From NCBI GenBank assembly GCA_964612185.1, contig CAZTCR010000014.1, positions 1-62,146 of the forward strand: a stretch of DNA of 62,146 nt, read 5' to 3'. Numbering within the stretch: position 1 is the stretch's first letter; every line of letters starts with the position of its first letter. The DNA comes from UBA1447 sp964612185 (GTDB lineage: Bacteria > Bacillota > Clostridia > Oscillospirales > Acutalibacteraceae). The translations under genes and the position numbers were made by a program. Of the stretch, positions 1 to 8,198 are shown one piece after another. Below the pieces are notes generated by a model. The model was not told the origin of the DNA and did not search any database. It saw only the letters and a list, made by a program, of their open reading frames with translations.

Positions 1-54
1 GGTTTCACCGCGGACTTTGTCGTCGATTATGTCAAAATATATCAAAAAGCGTAA
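1..54 (+). CDS. C-terminal tail of a family 16 glycoside hydrolase (5' end outside window)
   Basis: Only the last 17 codons and the stop are present. The decoded tail (FTADFVVDYVKIYQK) is almost the same as the end of the complete hydrolase that follows (FTTDFIVDYVKIYQK). Two family 16 hydrolases therefore stand in tandem, 34 bases apart. This ending is the last beta strand of the jelly-roll fold. Nothing can be said about its catalytic residues or signal peptide. Confidence 0.75.
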   Translation, partial: GFTADFVVDYVKIYQKA

Positions 55-88
55 TTGAACACTTTAAGGGAAAGGGTTGGTCATCATC

Positions 89-934
89 ATGACGGATTTA
101 CTATCAAAGATTTTCGCAACCAGGCAAATCAGAGGCCTCAAAATTCTGCTGGCATCCATCCTTGCCATCGCGGAAATGCTTGGATTGGTGCTGTTTGACA
201 CGGCCGTGACCCCGCGGGGGCAGCAGCTCAATCTGGCAGGGTACCAACTGGTGCTGGAAGACAACTTTAACGGCAGCGCGCTTGATTTAACCAAGTGGGA
301 ATACCGCGCGAACGGACCGCGCCGTGCCGGATTCAATTCCCCCAATCAGGTTTTTCTTGAAGACGGCAATTTGATCATCCGCGCGGAATACCGGGCAGAC
401 GGTGAGTACGGCGCGGGCTGGTACGCCGGCATGATCCGCTCGGTGCAGGAGTATACCCGGGGGTATTATGAAATCCGCTGCATTGTCTCAAAAGGCGGCG
501 GCTTCTGGAGCGCGTATTGGCTCAATGCCCGCGGCATGGCGAGCGCGCAGGCGTCCAACGGCGGCATCGGCGGCGCGGAGATTGACATTTTTGAATCCAA
601 CAACTACGCCGGTAATATTTTTAACCGCAACTCCGTCACCCACGCGGTGCATGTGGGCGGGTACGGTGACGGCCTGAGGAGCGAAATGCAAGGCAGCTTC
701 AAGGTGCCCAAACCGTATACCCAATACAACACCTACGGCATGGAGTGGAACGAGAAGGAATATATTTTCTACATCAACGGCGTGGAAAGTGCCCGCACCA
801 GCTGGCAAACGGGCGTTTCCCAGGCGCCGGAGTATGTGATTATCTCCGAGGAGCTGCCCAACGAGTTCAGTGAACAACCCGGCTTCACCACCGACTTTAT
901 CGTCGATTATGTAAAGATTTATCAAAAGCCGTAA
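89..934 (+). CDS. Glycoside hydrolase family 16 (beta-glucanase/laminarinase-like), membrane-anchored or secreted
   Basis: This is a predicted endo-acting beta-glycanase. The family motif ExDxxE is present as EIDIFE, with nucleophile Glu164, Asp166 and acid/base Glu169 counted from the ATG at 89. A hydrophobic stretch at residues 18-38 would be a signal peptide or anchor, so the enzyme acts outside the membrane. The rest is one jelly-roll domain ending in DYVKIYQK. The ATG at 89 is preferred over the TTG at 77 because the purine tract AAGGGAAAGGG ends at 76, directly against the TTG. It lies downstream of a near-identical paralogue tail and just upstream of a sugar symporter, which suggests glycan breakdown and uptake. 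Family 16 also covers lichenases, agarases and carrageenases, so the substrate is not settled. Confidence 0.88.
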   Translation: MTDLLSKIFATRQIRGLKILLASILAIAEMLGLVLFDTAVTPRGQQLNLAGYQLVLEDNFNGSALDLTKWEYRANGPRRAGFNSPNQVFLEDGNLIIRAEYRADGEYGAGWYAGMIRSVQEYTRGYYEIRCIVSKGGGFWSAYWLNARGMASAQASNGGIGGAEIDIFESNNYAGNIFNRNSVTHAVHVGGYGDGLRSEMQGSFKVPKPYTQYNTYGMEWNEKEYIFYINGVESARTSWQTGVSQAPEYVIISEELPNEFSEQPGFTTDFIVDYVKIYQKP

Positions 935-964
935 TCATCTGCCTCAACCGAAAGGACTTTGCTG

Positions 965-2455
965 TTGAAAAATCCGGTTAAGTTTTTCCTGTCCAAAGAA
1001 GCCGAGGAAGGCTATATCCCGAACCGTGAACTGACCAGCCACGCCGCCGGCCTGGCGGGGCAGAATTTTGCCTACGCGTTCATTTCCGGCTGGCTTTTTT
1101 ATTTTTGCACCAATGTGCTTAAAATCAGCCCCCAAAAAGTGGGGCTGATTACCGGCATCTCCCGCGCCTGGGACGCGTTCAACGACCCGCTTGTCGGCGG
1201 CTATATCGACAAAAGAAGCAGCCGTCCCGGGCATAAGCTGCGGCCGTACCTGATGTATTTACCCCTGCCCATCGGTATTTTTTCCGCGCTGATGTTCGCG
1301 GACCTCGGACTGAGCGAAACGGCAGCCATCGTCTACCTGCTCGGCGTTTACCTGATATGGGACACGCTGTACTCTTTTCAGGATGTGGGGCTGTGGGGCA
1401 TGGTGGCCATGGCCTCCCCGCATTCAAGCGAACACCTGCGCATGGCGCAGTGGGCGCAAATCGGCGCAGGCGCGGGGAGTGTGCTGCTGGGAGTGTTCCC
1501 GCTGATTTTAGGCGCGCGGGAAAAGCTCGGTGTCAGCGAACCGCGGCTGTTCATGATCGGCGGGCTGGTCTGCGGTTTGGGCGGGCAGCTGGTGTCCTGG
1601 CTGGCGGTGGGCGTTAAAGAGCGGGTGGAAAACAAGCCGCAGGAAGAATCCCTGCTGGAAGGCATTTTAATGGTGCGCCACAATAAAATCCTGCTGACCA
1701 TCGCCCTCGCGCAGATTCTCGGCGCGCTGAGTCCCGTCATCCCCGGCATCTATTTTTTCAAATACGGTGTTGGCACCGTTCAGCTGGGCAATACCGCCAT
1801 GAACGGTGAAACACTGATGTTCTGGTTCGGTATCCTGTCCGGCTTTCCGTACTCCTTCGCCATGTTTTTTGCCAAAATCTTGTCAAAAAAACTCGGCGGG
1901 CCGAAGAATGTCTTTATCGTCTCCAAATCCGCTACCATCCTCGCGCGCACAGCGGCGTACTTTATCGGCTTCGGCAGCGCGAAGCAAATCGGGTTGGTGG
2001 CGGCGCTGCTGGCTGTCGCGAGTTTTCCGGAAGGCGCGTCGGAAATCGCGAAAAAGTCGCTCTGGTGCGACTCCATCGACTATGTGGAATGGAAAACGGG
2101 CAAACGCACGGAGGGTATCTCCTTTTCCGTCCAGAACTTTTTAAGCAAACTCACCGGCGGCATCACACTCGTTATCAACGGTTTTGTGCTTGACCGCCTG
2201 GGCTTTAAAGAATCCCTGGGCATCGCGGGGCAGACGGCGCGGTTTTATAAATGGCAGTGGCCGATTTTTATGCTCGGGCCGGTGGTGGGTATGGCGTTGT
2301 TTTTGCTGACCATCTTGGCCATCAATTACCCCAAAGCCATGAAGGAACGCGTGGAAAACGAGCTCATCGAACGCCGCGCGGCGCAGGCCGCCATCAACGA
2401 AAACCCCGCCCCTGGTGAAAGCGGCGGCGGGGAACTGATGAACGGGGCGGAATAA
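965..2455 (+). CDS. GPH-family sugar:cation symporter (major facilitator superfamily)
   Basis: An inner-membrane transporter of about 496 residues with roughly twelve hydrophobic segments. The N-terminal part carries SRAWDAFNDPLVGGYIDKR, the WDAxNDPxxG signature of the glycoside-pentoside-hexuronide:cation symporters (MelB/XynP/UidB-like). It probably imports the oligosaccharides released by the neighbouring family 16 hydrolases, with Na+ or H+. TTG codons at 959 and 965 are both possible starts. AGGA at 954-957 is correctly spaced only for 965. The C-terminus is a polar, Gly/Glu-rich cytoplasmic tail. A hairpin terminator follows at 2484. The substrate cannot be read from sequence. Confidence 0.85.
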   Translation: MKNPVKFFLSKEAEEGYIPNRELTSHAAGLAGQNFAYAFISGWLFYFCTNVLKISPQKVGLITGISRAWDAFNDPLVGGYIDKRSSRPGHKLRPYLMYLPLPIGIFSALMFADLGLSETAAIVYLLGVYLIWDTLYSFQDVGLWGMVAMASPHSSEHLRMAQWAQIGAGAGSVLLGVFPLILGAREKLGVSEPRLFMIGGLVCGLGGQLVSWLAVGVKERVENKPQEESLLEGILMVRHNKILLTIALAQILGALSPVIPGIYFFKYGVGTVQLGNTAMNGETLMFWFGILSGFPYSFAMFFAKILSKKLGGPKNVFIVSKSATILARTAAYFIGFGSAKQIGLVAALLAVASFPEGASEIAKKSLWCDSIDYVEWKTGKRTEGISFSVQNFLSKLTGGITLVINGFVLDRLGFKESLGIAGQTARFYKWQWPIFMLGPVVGMALFLLTILAINYPKAMKERVENELIERRAAQAAINENPAPGESGGGELMNGAE

Positions 2456-2483
2456 CAACAGGGAAAACAAACGAAAAAATATT

Positions 2484-2518
2484 ACAGCCGCCGGATTGAT
2501 TCGGCGGCTGTGTTGTTC
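2484..2518 (+). terminator. Rho-independent terminator after the symporter gene
   Basis: A 10-bp perfect stem, ACAGCCGCCG (2484-2493) with CGGCGGCTGT (2502-2511), encloses an 8-nt loop and is followed by TGTTGTT. The T tract is interrupted. It lies 28 bases after the symporter stop. Confidence 0.65.
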
Positions 2519-2520
2519 GC

Positions 2521-2583
2521 GTAGGGACATGGCGTGCCGTGTCCTGATACAATGGCGTCGCATTGCGCGTCTGATCGGTATCA
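2521..2583. repeat. GTAG-hairpin repeat unit plus adjoining nested palindrome
   Basis: GTAG is followed by stem arms GGACA (2525-2529) and TGTCC (2540-2544) around the loop TGGCGTGCCG. The same loop with other arms occurs at 9355-9374. A second palindrome follows: outer arms TGATAC (2545-2550) and GTATCA (2578-2583), inner arms CAATG and CATTG. The stop codon of the leftward ATPase gene lies in the last arm. Confidence 0.6.
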
Positions 2584-3879
2584 GATGCAAAAAACAGCAT
2601 ATAATGGAACTGATTTGATGTTGTTTGCAAACCCGAAGTTTTTTGCCGAGATAAGAATCGAATAAGCGGGTTTATATTTTTGGATGAAAATACTCAGGCT
2701 TTTCGACTTTGTTCTTGTGCCTGCCTTCACTTCGACACATACAATATCGTTGCCTTTTTGCAAAACAAAATCAATCTCGGCAGTTTGCTCACTTGCCCAA
2801 TAAAAAAGCCCGTATTCTTTGGCCGCAAACTGCTGCGCTACATAATTTTCCGTAAGCGCGCCGATAAATATGTTGTCTACTTCCGTGATCGAAAGAACGG
2901 TTTGATGCGATATGCCGGATTTATAGGTTAACAGCCCGACATCGCCCATATAAAGTTTGAAACTGGAAAGATCGCTGTAAACGGCAATGGGCATCTTCCC
3001 GTGTTCGATTTTTTGACACTTCAGAACAACACCGGAAAATTCAAGCCAATCGATCGCGCTGCCGAATATTGTTGCCGTTCCGCCTTTTCTTGCCAATTTA
3101 TACTGGAACTTTTTATTATCCTTTGCGAGTTGAATGGGGATTGAATTATACGCTGCTCTGATTTTCACACTGTCCGCATTTGAGGCGTACTTTGCCATAT
3201 CCGACGAATAGTTACTTATGATTTTGCTTTGGACTTCGGCAACAGTCAGCAGGCTTTTTGTCTCGAGATACTCCAAAATACTTTTCGGCATGCCGCCGAT
3301 GACTAAATACAGCTTATAGAAATCCATTGCCTCAAGGTGAAGGGCTTCGGGCAATGGGGTGTTCGTGTCAAAACATTTCCGGATTTCACCATACAAAAAG
3401 TCTTTGTTGACAGCCCATAAAAATTCCCCGAAATCAAACGGATAGAGCGTCATGGAATCAACATTGCCCACGGGGAAAGAATATTGCTCGCGATTGAGCG
3501 CAACACCCAAGAGACTGCCCGCGCAGGCAATGTGATACTCCGGGGTTTCTTCGTTGAAATATTTGAGCGATGTCAACGCTCGTTCGCTTGACTGGATTTC
3601 ATCCAGGATGATGAGCGTTTCGCCGGGGATGACAGGAACACCGGTGCTTGCTTCCAAGTAGCGGAGTATTCTTTGCGGATTGATATTTTCCGCAAAATAA
3701 GAGCAGACAGCCTGATTGTTTTCCAGATTGACATAGGCCACATACTTATAATTTTGTTCACCGAACTCACGCAGCGCATGTGTTTTTCCAACCTGCCTGG
3801 CACCATACAGCAGCAAGGGCATCCGGCTTCTGGTATTGTTTTTCCAATCAAGCAGCTTTTCGCTAATTTTCCGCCGCAT
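2581..3879 (-). CDS. AAA+ ATPase with DUF4143-type C-terminal domain (COG1373-like)
   Basis: About 432 residues. An N-terminal P-loop ATPase has Walker A GARQVGKT near residue 27 and Walker B LIILDEIQ near residue 90, followed by a middle helical region. The C-terminus carries EIDFVLQ...VEVKAG, a D-x(n)-ExK pattern of PD-(D/E)xK nuclease-like folds. Proteins of this type are widespread and their role is mostly unknown. The ATG at 3879 is chosen because AGGTGA lies directly upstream and a perfect consensus promoter (TATAAT at 3898-3903) sits inside the region that a longer start at 3936 would translate. The inverted repeats over the promoter suggest autoregulation. A related ATPase follows at 4206-5420. 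Not a transposase. Confidence 0.85.
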   Translation of the reverse strand: MRRKISEKLLDWKNNTRSRMPLLLYGARQVGKTHALREFGEQNYKYVAYVNLENNQAVCSYFAENINPQRILRYLEASTGVPVIPGETLIILDEIQSSERALTSLKYFNEETPEYHIACAGSLLGVALNREQYSFPVGNVDSMTLYPFDFGEFLWAVNKDFLYGEIRKCFDTNTPLPEALHLEAMDFYKLYLVIGGMPKSILEYLETKSLLTVAEVQSKIISNYSSDMAKYASNADSVKIRAAYNSIPIQLAKDNKKFQYKLARKGGTATIFGSAIDWLEFSGVVLKCQKIEHGKMPIAVYSDLSSFKLYMGDVGLLTYKSGISHQTVLSITEVDNIFIGALTENYVAQQFAAKEYGLFYWASEQTAEIDFVLQKGNDIVCVEVKAGTRTKSKSLSIFIQKYKPAYSILISAKNFGFANNIKSVPLYAVFCI

Positions 3880-3897
3880 CACAATCACCTCGTTTGC

Positions 3898-3926
3898 ATT
3901 ATATCCCATTATGACTTTTATGTCAA
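3898..3926 (-). promoter_or_regulatory. Perfect consensus sigma-A promoter of the 2581-3879 ATPase gene
   Basis: Read leftward, TTGACA (3926-3921) and TATAAT (3903-3898) are separated by exactly 17 bases. The predicted transcript starts near 3891, giving a leader of only about a dozen bases before the ATG at 3879, with the AGGTGA close to its 5' end. Confidence 0.85.
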
Positions 3927-3967
3927 GAATAATCACAAAAATATGATTTATCCTGACATAAAAGTCA
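3912..3967. promoter_or_regulatory. Paired 14-bp inverted repeat (operator candidate) over the ATPase promoter
   Basis: TGACTTTTATGTCA (3912-3925) recurs inverted and perfect at 3954-3967, 28 bases away. Each copy is itself a TGAC-N6-GTCA dyad. The proximal copy covers the spacer and all but the first base of the -35 element. The distal copy overlaps a second possible -35 (TTGACT) with CATATT 17 bases on. This is the expected layout for a repressor binding as two dimers. Confidence 0.7.
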
Positions 3968-4205
3968 ATATTGTCCCATATGGACTTTAATCCTCAGTCA
4001 TTTTTAGGTGACTGTGTCATTGTGCGGGTGACAGTTTTCTCCGAAAGTTAAGACCGCAAGCGGTCAGTGGGCTACGCATGGCGATTATTGGTGCAATGAA
4101 AAATCGCCTTTCCCTTATTGTCACTGCGTGACATAACCCCCCCAGCTGGGATTTTCCCTACGGCAGGGGCAATTTTTCTGTCCTGCGAAATATATTCCGC
4201 TTGTA
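3968..4205. repeat. Non-coding spacer with several short palindromes between the two ATPase genes
   Basis: No convincing gene was seen. It holds GACCGC-aa-GCGGTC (4052-4065), CGCATGGCGATT (4075-4086) whose last seven bases pair with AATCGCC (4102-4108), and GTCAC-tgc-GTGAC (4120-4132). The CGCATGGCGATT element recurs at 20134 with a different loop. Confidence 0.55.
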
Positions 4206-5420
4206 TTAATCTCCGCTGCTTAACCAATCAACCAAATTGATTTGCGCTATACCGTTATGATCGCCGGTAAAATCATCCAGTGTAATCAAAAATTTCGGGT
4301 AGTTGTCCTTAATTTGTTGAAATGCTGTTAGTTCACGCGCCAAAGTCTTCTCATCCAATACGGATGCCGAAACTTGGTAATACTCGGTTTTGCTGTCGCG
4401 TACGGCAACAAAATCGACCTCTGTACCTCGCCCGGATTTCCCGATATTGATGGTATATCCGCGCCGCAAAAGCTCCAGGTAAACGATATTCTCAATCTGA
4501 TGCCCAATATCCTTATTTGTAGTGCTAAGTATATAATTCCGCAGACCGGTATCACAGATATAATATTTGCTTTCAGATTTTAGATGCATTTTTCCTTTAA
4601 TATCGTACCGGTTCACTTTATAAAAAAGGTACGCGTCGGTAATTGCCGCCAAGTAGGTATCAACTGTGGCGGACCCTGTTGGGCGACCGCTTGATGTGAG
4701 CGTATCGGCAATTTTCTTGGCGGAAACCGGGCTCCCCACATTGCTTGCTAAAAAACTCGCAATAGATTTTACCAAGGCAATGTCGCTTAGCCCTTCTCGC
4801 GTCATAACATCTTTGACAAGAACAGTATTATAAATACCTTCTAAATACTGACTGTGAGCAAGTGAATTGTTCACAAAGCGTGTAGCATATGGAAATGCGC
4901 CCATATTCATATATTGACTAAACCGGTCGCGTTTGTCAGGGGTATTCACCGCCTGACTAAATTCGACAAAGGAAAGTGGAAGCATATCAATCTCTATATA
5001 CCGCGCGGTGAGTTTGGTTGCGAGCTCGCCTGAGAGCATATACGCGTTTGATCCCGTAATATACATATCGAGGTTCTTTTTGAGATAGAGGCTTGAAACT
5101 GCTCTTTCGTAGTCCTTACAGTTTTGAATTTCGTCAATGAATACATAGGTCCATTTATCTTTTAGAATGCGGTCTTTCACATACTCGTGCAGCTTTTTAT
5201 AATCCAAGAGTTCCGAATAATCCGTATCTTCTAAATTGATAAAAATGATTTGCTCGTCTGTAACCCCATCGGCTTTCAACTGTTCTATATATAGCTCGAA
5301 CAATGTTGACTTACCGCACCGGCGAACGCCGGTGACGATTTTGATCATTTCTTCTTCCCGCCACATGGAAAGCTGACTCAAATACGCTTTGCGTTCAATT
5401 AGTTTTCCCACAGTAAACAT
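4206..5420 (-). CDS. Second AAA+ ATPase with DUF4143-type C-terminal domain, nuclease motif degenerate
   Basis: About 404 residues. Walker A is GVRRCGKST near residue 31 and Walker B is YVFIDEIQN. The C-terminal region has EVDFVAV...YYQVSAS, where the ExK of the nuclease-like core is replaced by QVS. Catalysis there is unlikely even if the fold is kept. Among several in-frame ATGs (5456, 5450, 5438, 5420) the one at 5420 follows AAGGGG, and 5456 overlaps the -10 box, so it cannot be used from that promoter. It belongs to the same family as the protein at 2581-3879, but the sequences are clearly diverged, so the pair is not a recent duplication. Members have been linked loosely to toxin-like or housekeeping roles without proof. 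Confidence 0.83.
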   Translation of the reverse strand: MFTVGKLIERKAYLSQLSMWREEEMIKIVTGVRRCGKSTLFELYIEQLKADGVTDEQIIFINLEDTDYSELLDYKKLHEYVKDRILKDKWTYVFIDEIQNCKDYERAVSSLYLKKNLDMYITGSNAYMLSGELATKLTARYIEIDMLPLSFVEFSQAVNTPDKRDRFSQYMNMGAFPYATRFVNNSLAHSQYLEGIYNTVLVKDVMTREGLSDIALVKSIASFLASNVGSPVSAKKIADTLTSSGRPTGSATVDTYLAAITDAYLFYKVNRYDIKGKMHLKSESKYYICDTGLRNYILSTTNKDIGHQIENIVYLELLRRGYTINIGKSGRGTEVDFVAVRDSKTEYYQVSASVLDEKTLARELTAFQQIKDNYPKFLITLDDFTGDHNGIAQINLVDWLSSGD

Positions 5421-5455
5421 TACCCCTTCATGAAACATACTTCTTAACATTGCCA

Positions 5456-5493
5456 ATTATAGCAAACACTTGCATTTTTTGCAAGTGTTTGCT
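5456..5493 (-). promoter_or_regulatory. Promoter with embedded perfect 14-bp inverted repeat, second ATPase gene
   Basis: Read leftward, TTGCAA (5484-5479) and TATAAT (5461-5456) are 17 bases apart. A perfect inverted repeat, AGCAAACACTTGCA (5461-5474) and its complement (5480-5493) around five T's, fills the spacer, covers the -35 and touches the -10. This is a strong candidate for a repressor operator. It could also form a hairpin in a transcript, but it lies upstream of the start site. Confidence 0.75.
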
Positions 5494-5552
5494 GAAATGA
5501 AAAAGTTGTTGCAAAATAAGTTTGGTGTTTCTGCTTTAAAGAAGAGCCTTTT

Positions 5553-8123
5553 TTACTGCATTACCCTATAGGTATACGCCGCATCCGGATTTTCAACAGC
5601 AAAAACAAACGAAAAATCATAATACCCGGTCAGGTTGTTATAAAACACCGTGTAGCCGTCATAACCGTGAACAGAGGCAAGCGTCACCGTTTCCCACTGC
5701 CCGCCGCTGTAGCGCTCTACAACCGGGCAGGCAAGCCCGGTAAAGCCGTTGACGCGCACGGCGTTGTTGTTCCGGCCGCCGGTGAGAGTGAACACCGCCG
5801 TATTGTCTTTTGCGGTGACAGTCGGGACAATGCGGTCCCCTTCGGCCGTGCCGGTTTCTGCCGTGACGGTCAGGGGCTTTAGGGCGCTGTCCTCCCGGAC
5901 GGTACACGCATTGGTATCCGTTTCCTCGAGCCCGGTGCCCCACGGCAGCAAAACGAGGTCAAGGGTAATCGTATCACCCGCTTTAAAGGTGACGCATTTT
6001 TCATCCAGCGTCAGCGCGCCGTAGTTGAGGTTTTCCTTGGCCGTGTCGCGAAAAACAAAGTTCGTTTGGTATGCCCGGCCGTCCTTTATGATTTTACTGT
6101 TTTTGACGAGCAGCGCGAAATTCGAACCGAAGCCTTTGTTGATTTGCCCCCTGTCTGCATCGCGTATATCAAAATAGCCGAAGTACGGGCAGTCGCTGCC
6201 GAGGGTGTAATAGGCCGCCTTCTCCCGCGTCAGGTCGGTGTCCGCATACGCGGGGGCGTTGTCTTTGTTGAGGTAGCCGACCTTGTCAAAAGCGACGAAG
6301 CGCCCGTCAAAGGCGAAAAAGTCAAAGTCCCGCCTGAAGTTCTTGAAGGTGATGGTGCGCTCAAAGGTGATATCCACCGTAAAGTAGGTGCGGTTTTCGT
6401 CCGTTTGGGGGAACTCGGTGTGGCGCAGCGTGTAGCGGTACGAGCCGCAGTCGGACACATAAGAGGTCTCAATATCCGAATAGGTTAGCCCCGCGCTTTT
6501 GATGTTGGACCCGGTGTACTCGCTGAGCGTTTCGTTGCCGCGATAATCGTTGCGGTACTTCATAAAGTGCAGCCTGCCCACGGAGTTGAACTGCGGCTGG
6601 CCGCTCCACATCGTCCCGCTGCGCCCGCGGTGGTCGGGCAGTGTCCAACCGTCTTTTTTATAAACAAAATACGGCGCGATGCAGTTGGACTCCGTCGTGC
6701 CGGTGGACAGATGGTAGTAGGAAACGAAGAACTCGATGGACGAAAGCTGCTTGATGGGGAATCTGCCCCAGTTTTGGTAAATGTTCAGCAGTGTGAAACG
6801 GCGCTTTTCACCGGCTTTCAGGCTCAAGGGAAAGATGCTGTCGCCGTACTGGTAATCCTTCACGGAGTAAAAATCCTCGCCGCCGTCACCCTGAAAGTTT
6901 TTGCAGACCTGGACATCCATCGCCGCGAGCGTGCCCGTGTCGTCCAGCAGCGCCGCCGCTTCCAGGCAGCCGTTATTGCCGTTTGACCGGAAATAAATGT
7001 CCCGGTCGTTGTTGTCGCAAGTGACGGAAACCGGTACACTGAAGCGGAAGTCCGGGTTGTCGTACGCGTATTGGAAGCCGGCGCCGTCCATCACCAATTG
7101 ATACGAACCGCGCAGCGCCTCATAACCGATATACGCGGCATTGGCGTTGCCGCTTTCCACCGTAATGCCCGTGAGCGGGTTGCGCTCCAAACCGGCGGCG
7201 CGGTCGATGCCGGCGAACGCATGCGTTTCGTCCGTATAAATCCGAAAGCCGAAGCGGACATCATTCAAGGCATAACCGCCGGTTTCGTCATATTTGTTGA
7301 TGCCGGTGCCGGGGGTGTAGTTCACCGTCTGGCGGATGACATAGCAGCCGTCCTCGAGCGTAACGGTCAGGCTCTTGGTCGAATGGTCCGCCGGCACAAT
7401 AAAGCCGGCCACGCCGGCATCCTTGATGTCGAACGCCGCGTAGTGCACCGTTGCCTCGTCATAACCCGTCAACCCGCTGTGCGTCCCGTTCGCGTCCCGG
7501 ATTTGCAGCGCCGTGACAGTGTCCGCGGGGATTTTGACCTCACTGCCGAACGCCGCAAGGCTTTCGGTCGCTTCGGATGCTAAAATCTTCAGCTCCGCAT
7601 ATATCCTGTCCGCATAAACATGATAAGCTTTGTCCGCCTTAAAAAGCGGTTCGGCCGCCGCGTCCAACGCAAGGTCGCGCACATGGCACTCATAATAGTA
7701 CTGCCCCAGGCGAAGGGTATTCACCCGGCCGTTCGCGGCGGAATCGGACGCATAGGTAGTGGTGCCGTTTTGCAGCGTGCAGAAGGTATCCAGCGTGTCG
7801 GCAAAATAGGTTTTGCCCCCCGCGGTCCGGAGCGTCGCGGTTTTGTTGTTTGCCTCGGCGAGCTCATGGGTCAGCACCGCCTGCTTGTTTGTCATCGCGT
7901 AAGCGGTACGCTCCGGATTCGTGTACACGCCCTGCACGGCATTCCTTGCCGCGGCGGCGTAGAGAACTGTTTGCGACATGGTGCTGTCACCTCCGATATC
8001 ATTGACGATGTTGGGAATAACGGGCGGTATAATCGGGGGGTTATATTGCCCGAAAATTACGGTGCCAAAAAGCAGCTGATAAATTGCGAGGAAGAAAGCG
8101 ATGAACTTTTGCAATATGGCCAT
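5553..8123 (-). CDS. Large secreted or surface-anchored protein of unknown function
   Basis: 856 residues, not recognised. The N-terminus has a hydrophobic helix (about residues 5-25), then a short Pro/Ile-rich linker, so it is probably exported. The remainder is rich in aromatic, Thr, Asn and Gly residues and reads as successive beta-sandwich-like segments. Cysteines are few. No sortase motif, LysM, dockerin or S-layer repeat was seen. The last 100 residues resemble an Ig-like or carbohydrate-binding module (VTAKDNTAVFTLTGG, VRVNGFTG). The ATG at 8123 is chosen because AGAGGT lies 7 bases upstream; the longer start at 8165 has no ribosome site. A polysaccharide-active or adhesive role is possible from composition only. 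Confidence 0.75.
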   Translation of the reverse strand: MAILQKFIAFFLAIYQLLFGTVIFGQYNPPIIPPVIPNIVNDIGGDSTMSQTVLYAAAARNAVQGVYTNPERTAYAMTNKQAVLTHELAEANNKTATLRTAGGKTYFADTLDTFCTLQNGTTTYASDSAANGRVNTLRLGQYYYECHVRDLALDAAAEPLFKADKAYHVYADRIYAELKILASEATESLAAFGSEVKIPADTVTALQIRDANGTHSGLTGYDEATVHYAAFDIKDAGVAGFIVPADHSTKSLTVTLEDGCYVIRQTVNYTPGTGINKYDETGGYALNDVRFGFRIYTDETHAFAGIDRAAGLERNPLTGITVESGNANAAYIGYEALRGSYQLVMDGAGFQYAYDNPDFRFSVPVSVTCDNNDRDIYFRSNGNNGCLEAAALLDDTGTLAAMDVQVCKNFQGDGGEDFYSVKDYQYGDSIFPLSLKAGEKRRFTLLNIYQNWGRFPIKQLSSIEFFVSYYHLSTGTTESNCIAPYFVYKKDGWTLPDHRGRSGTMWSGQPQFNSVGRLHFMKYRNDYRGNETLSEYTGSNIKSAGLTYSDIETSYVSDCGSYRYTLRHTEFPQTDENRTYFTVDITFERTITFKNFRRDFDFFAFDGRFVAFDKVGYLNKDNAPAYADTDLTREKAAYYTLGSDCPYFGYFDIRDADRGQINKGFGSNFALLVKNSKIIKDGRAYQTNFVFRDTAKENLNYGALTLDEKCVTFKAGDTITLDLVLLPWGTGLEETDTNACTVREDSALKPLTVTAETGTAEGDRIVPTVTAKDNTAVFTLTGGRNNNAVRVNGFTGLACPVVERYSGGQWETVTLASVHGYDGYTVFYNNLTGYYDFSFVFAVENPDAAYTYRVMQ

Positions 8124-8198
8124 CGTTTGTACCTCTTGGTTGGAAGTGGTTAAGCGGCAGGGCAAATTATAATCAACCCTGTTTTGTTTTTATAAAAA

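Noticed and set aside
64..925. Long open frames opposite or shifted inside the family 16 hydrolase gene
   Set aside because: They have no ribosome site or family signal; the forward frame has a complete catalytic motif and normal composition.
3937..3967. Start of the first ATPase at 3936
   Set aside because: The upstream start would require transcripts starting before the consensus promoter, and its leader shows no ribosome site.
4206..5420. DUF4143-type ATPase as an IS21-like IstB helper
   Set aside because: No transposase (IstA) or terminal repeats are adjacent, and the C-terminus is of the DUF4143 type.
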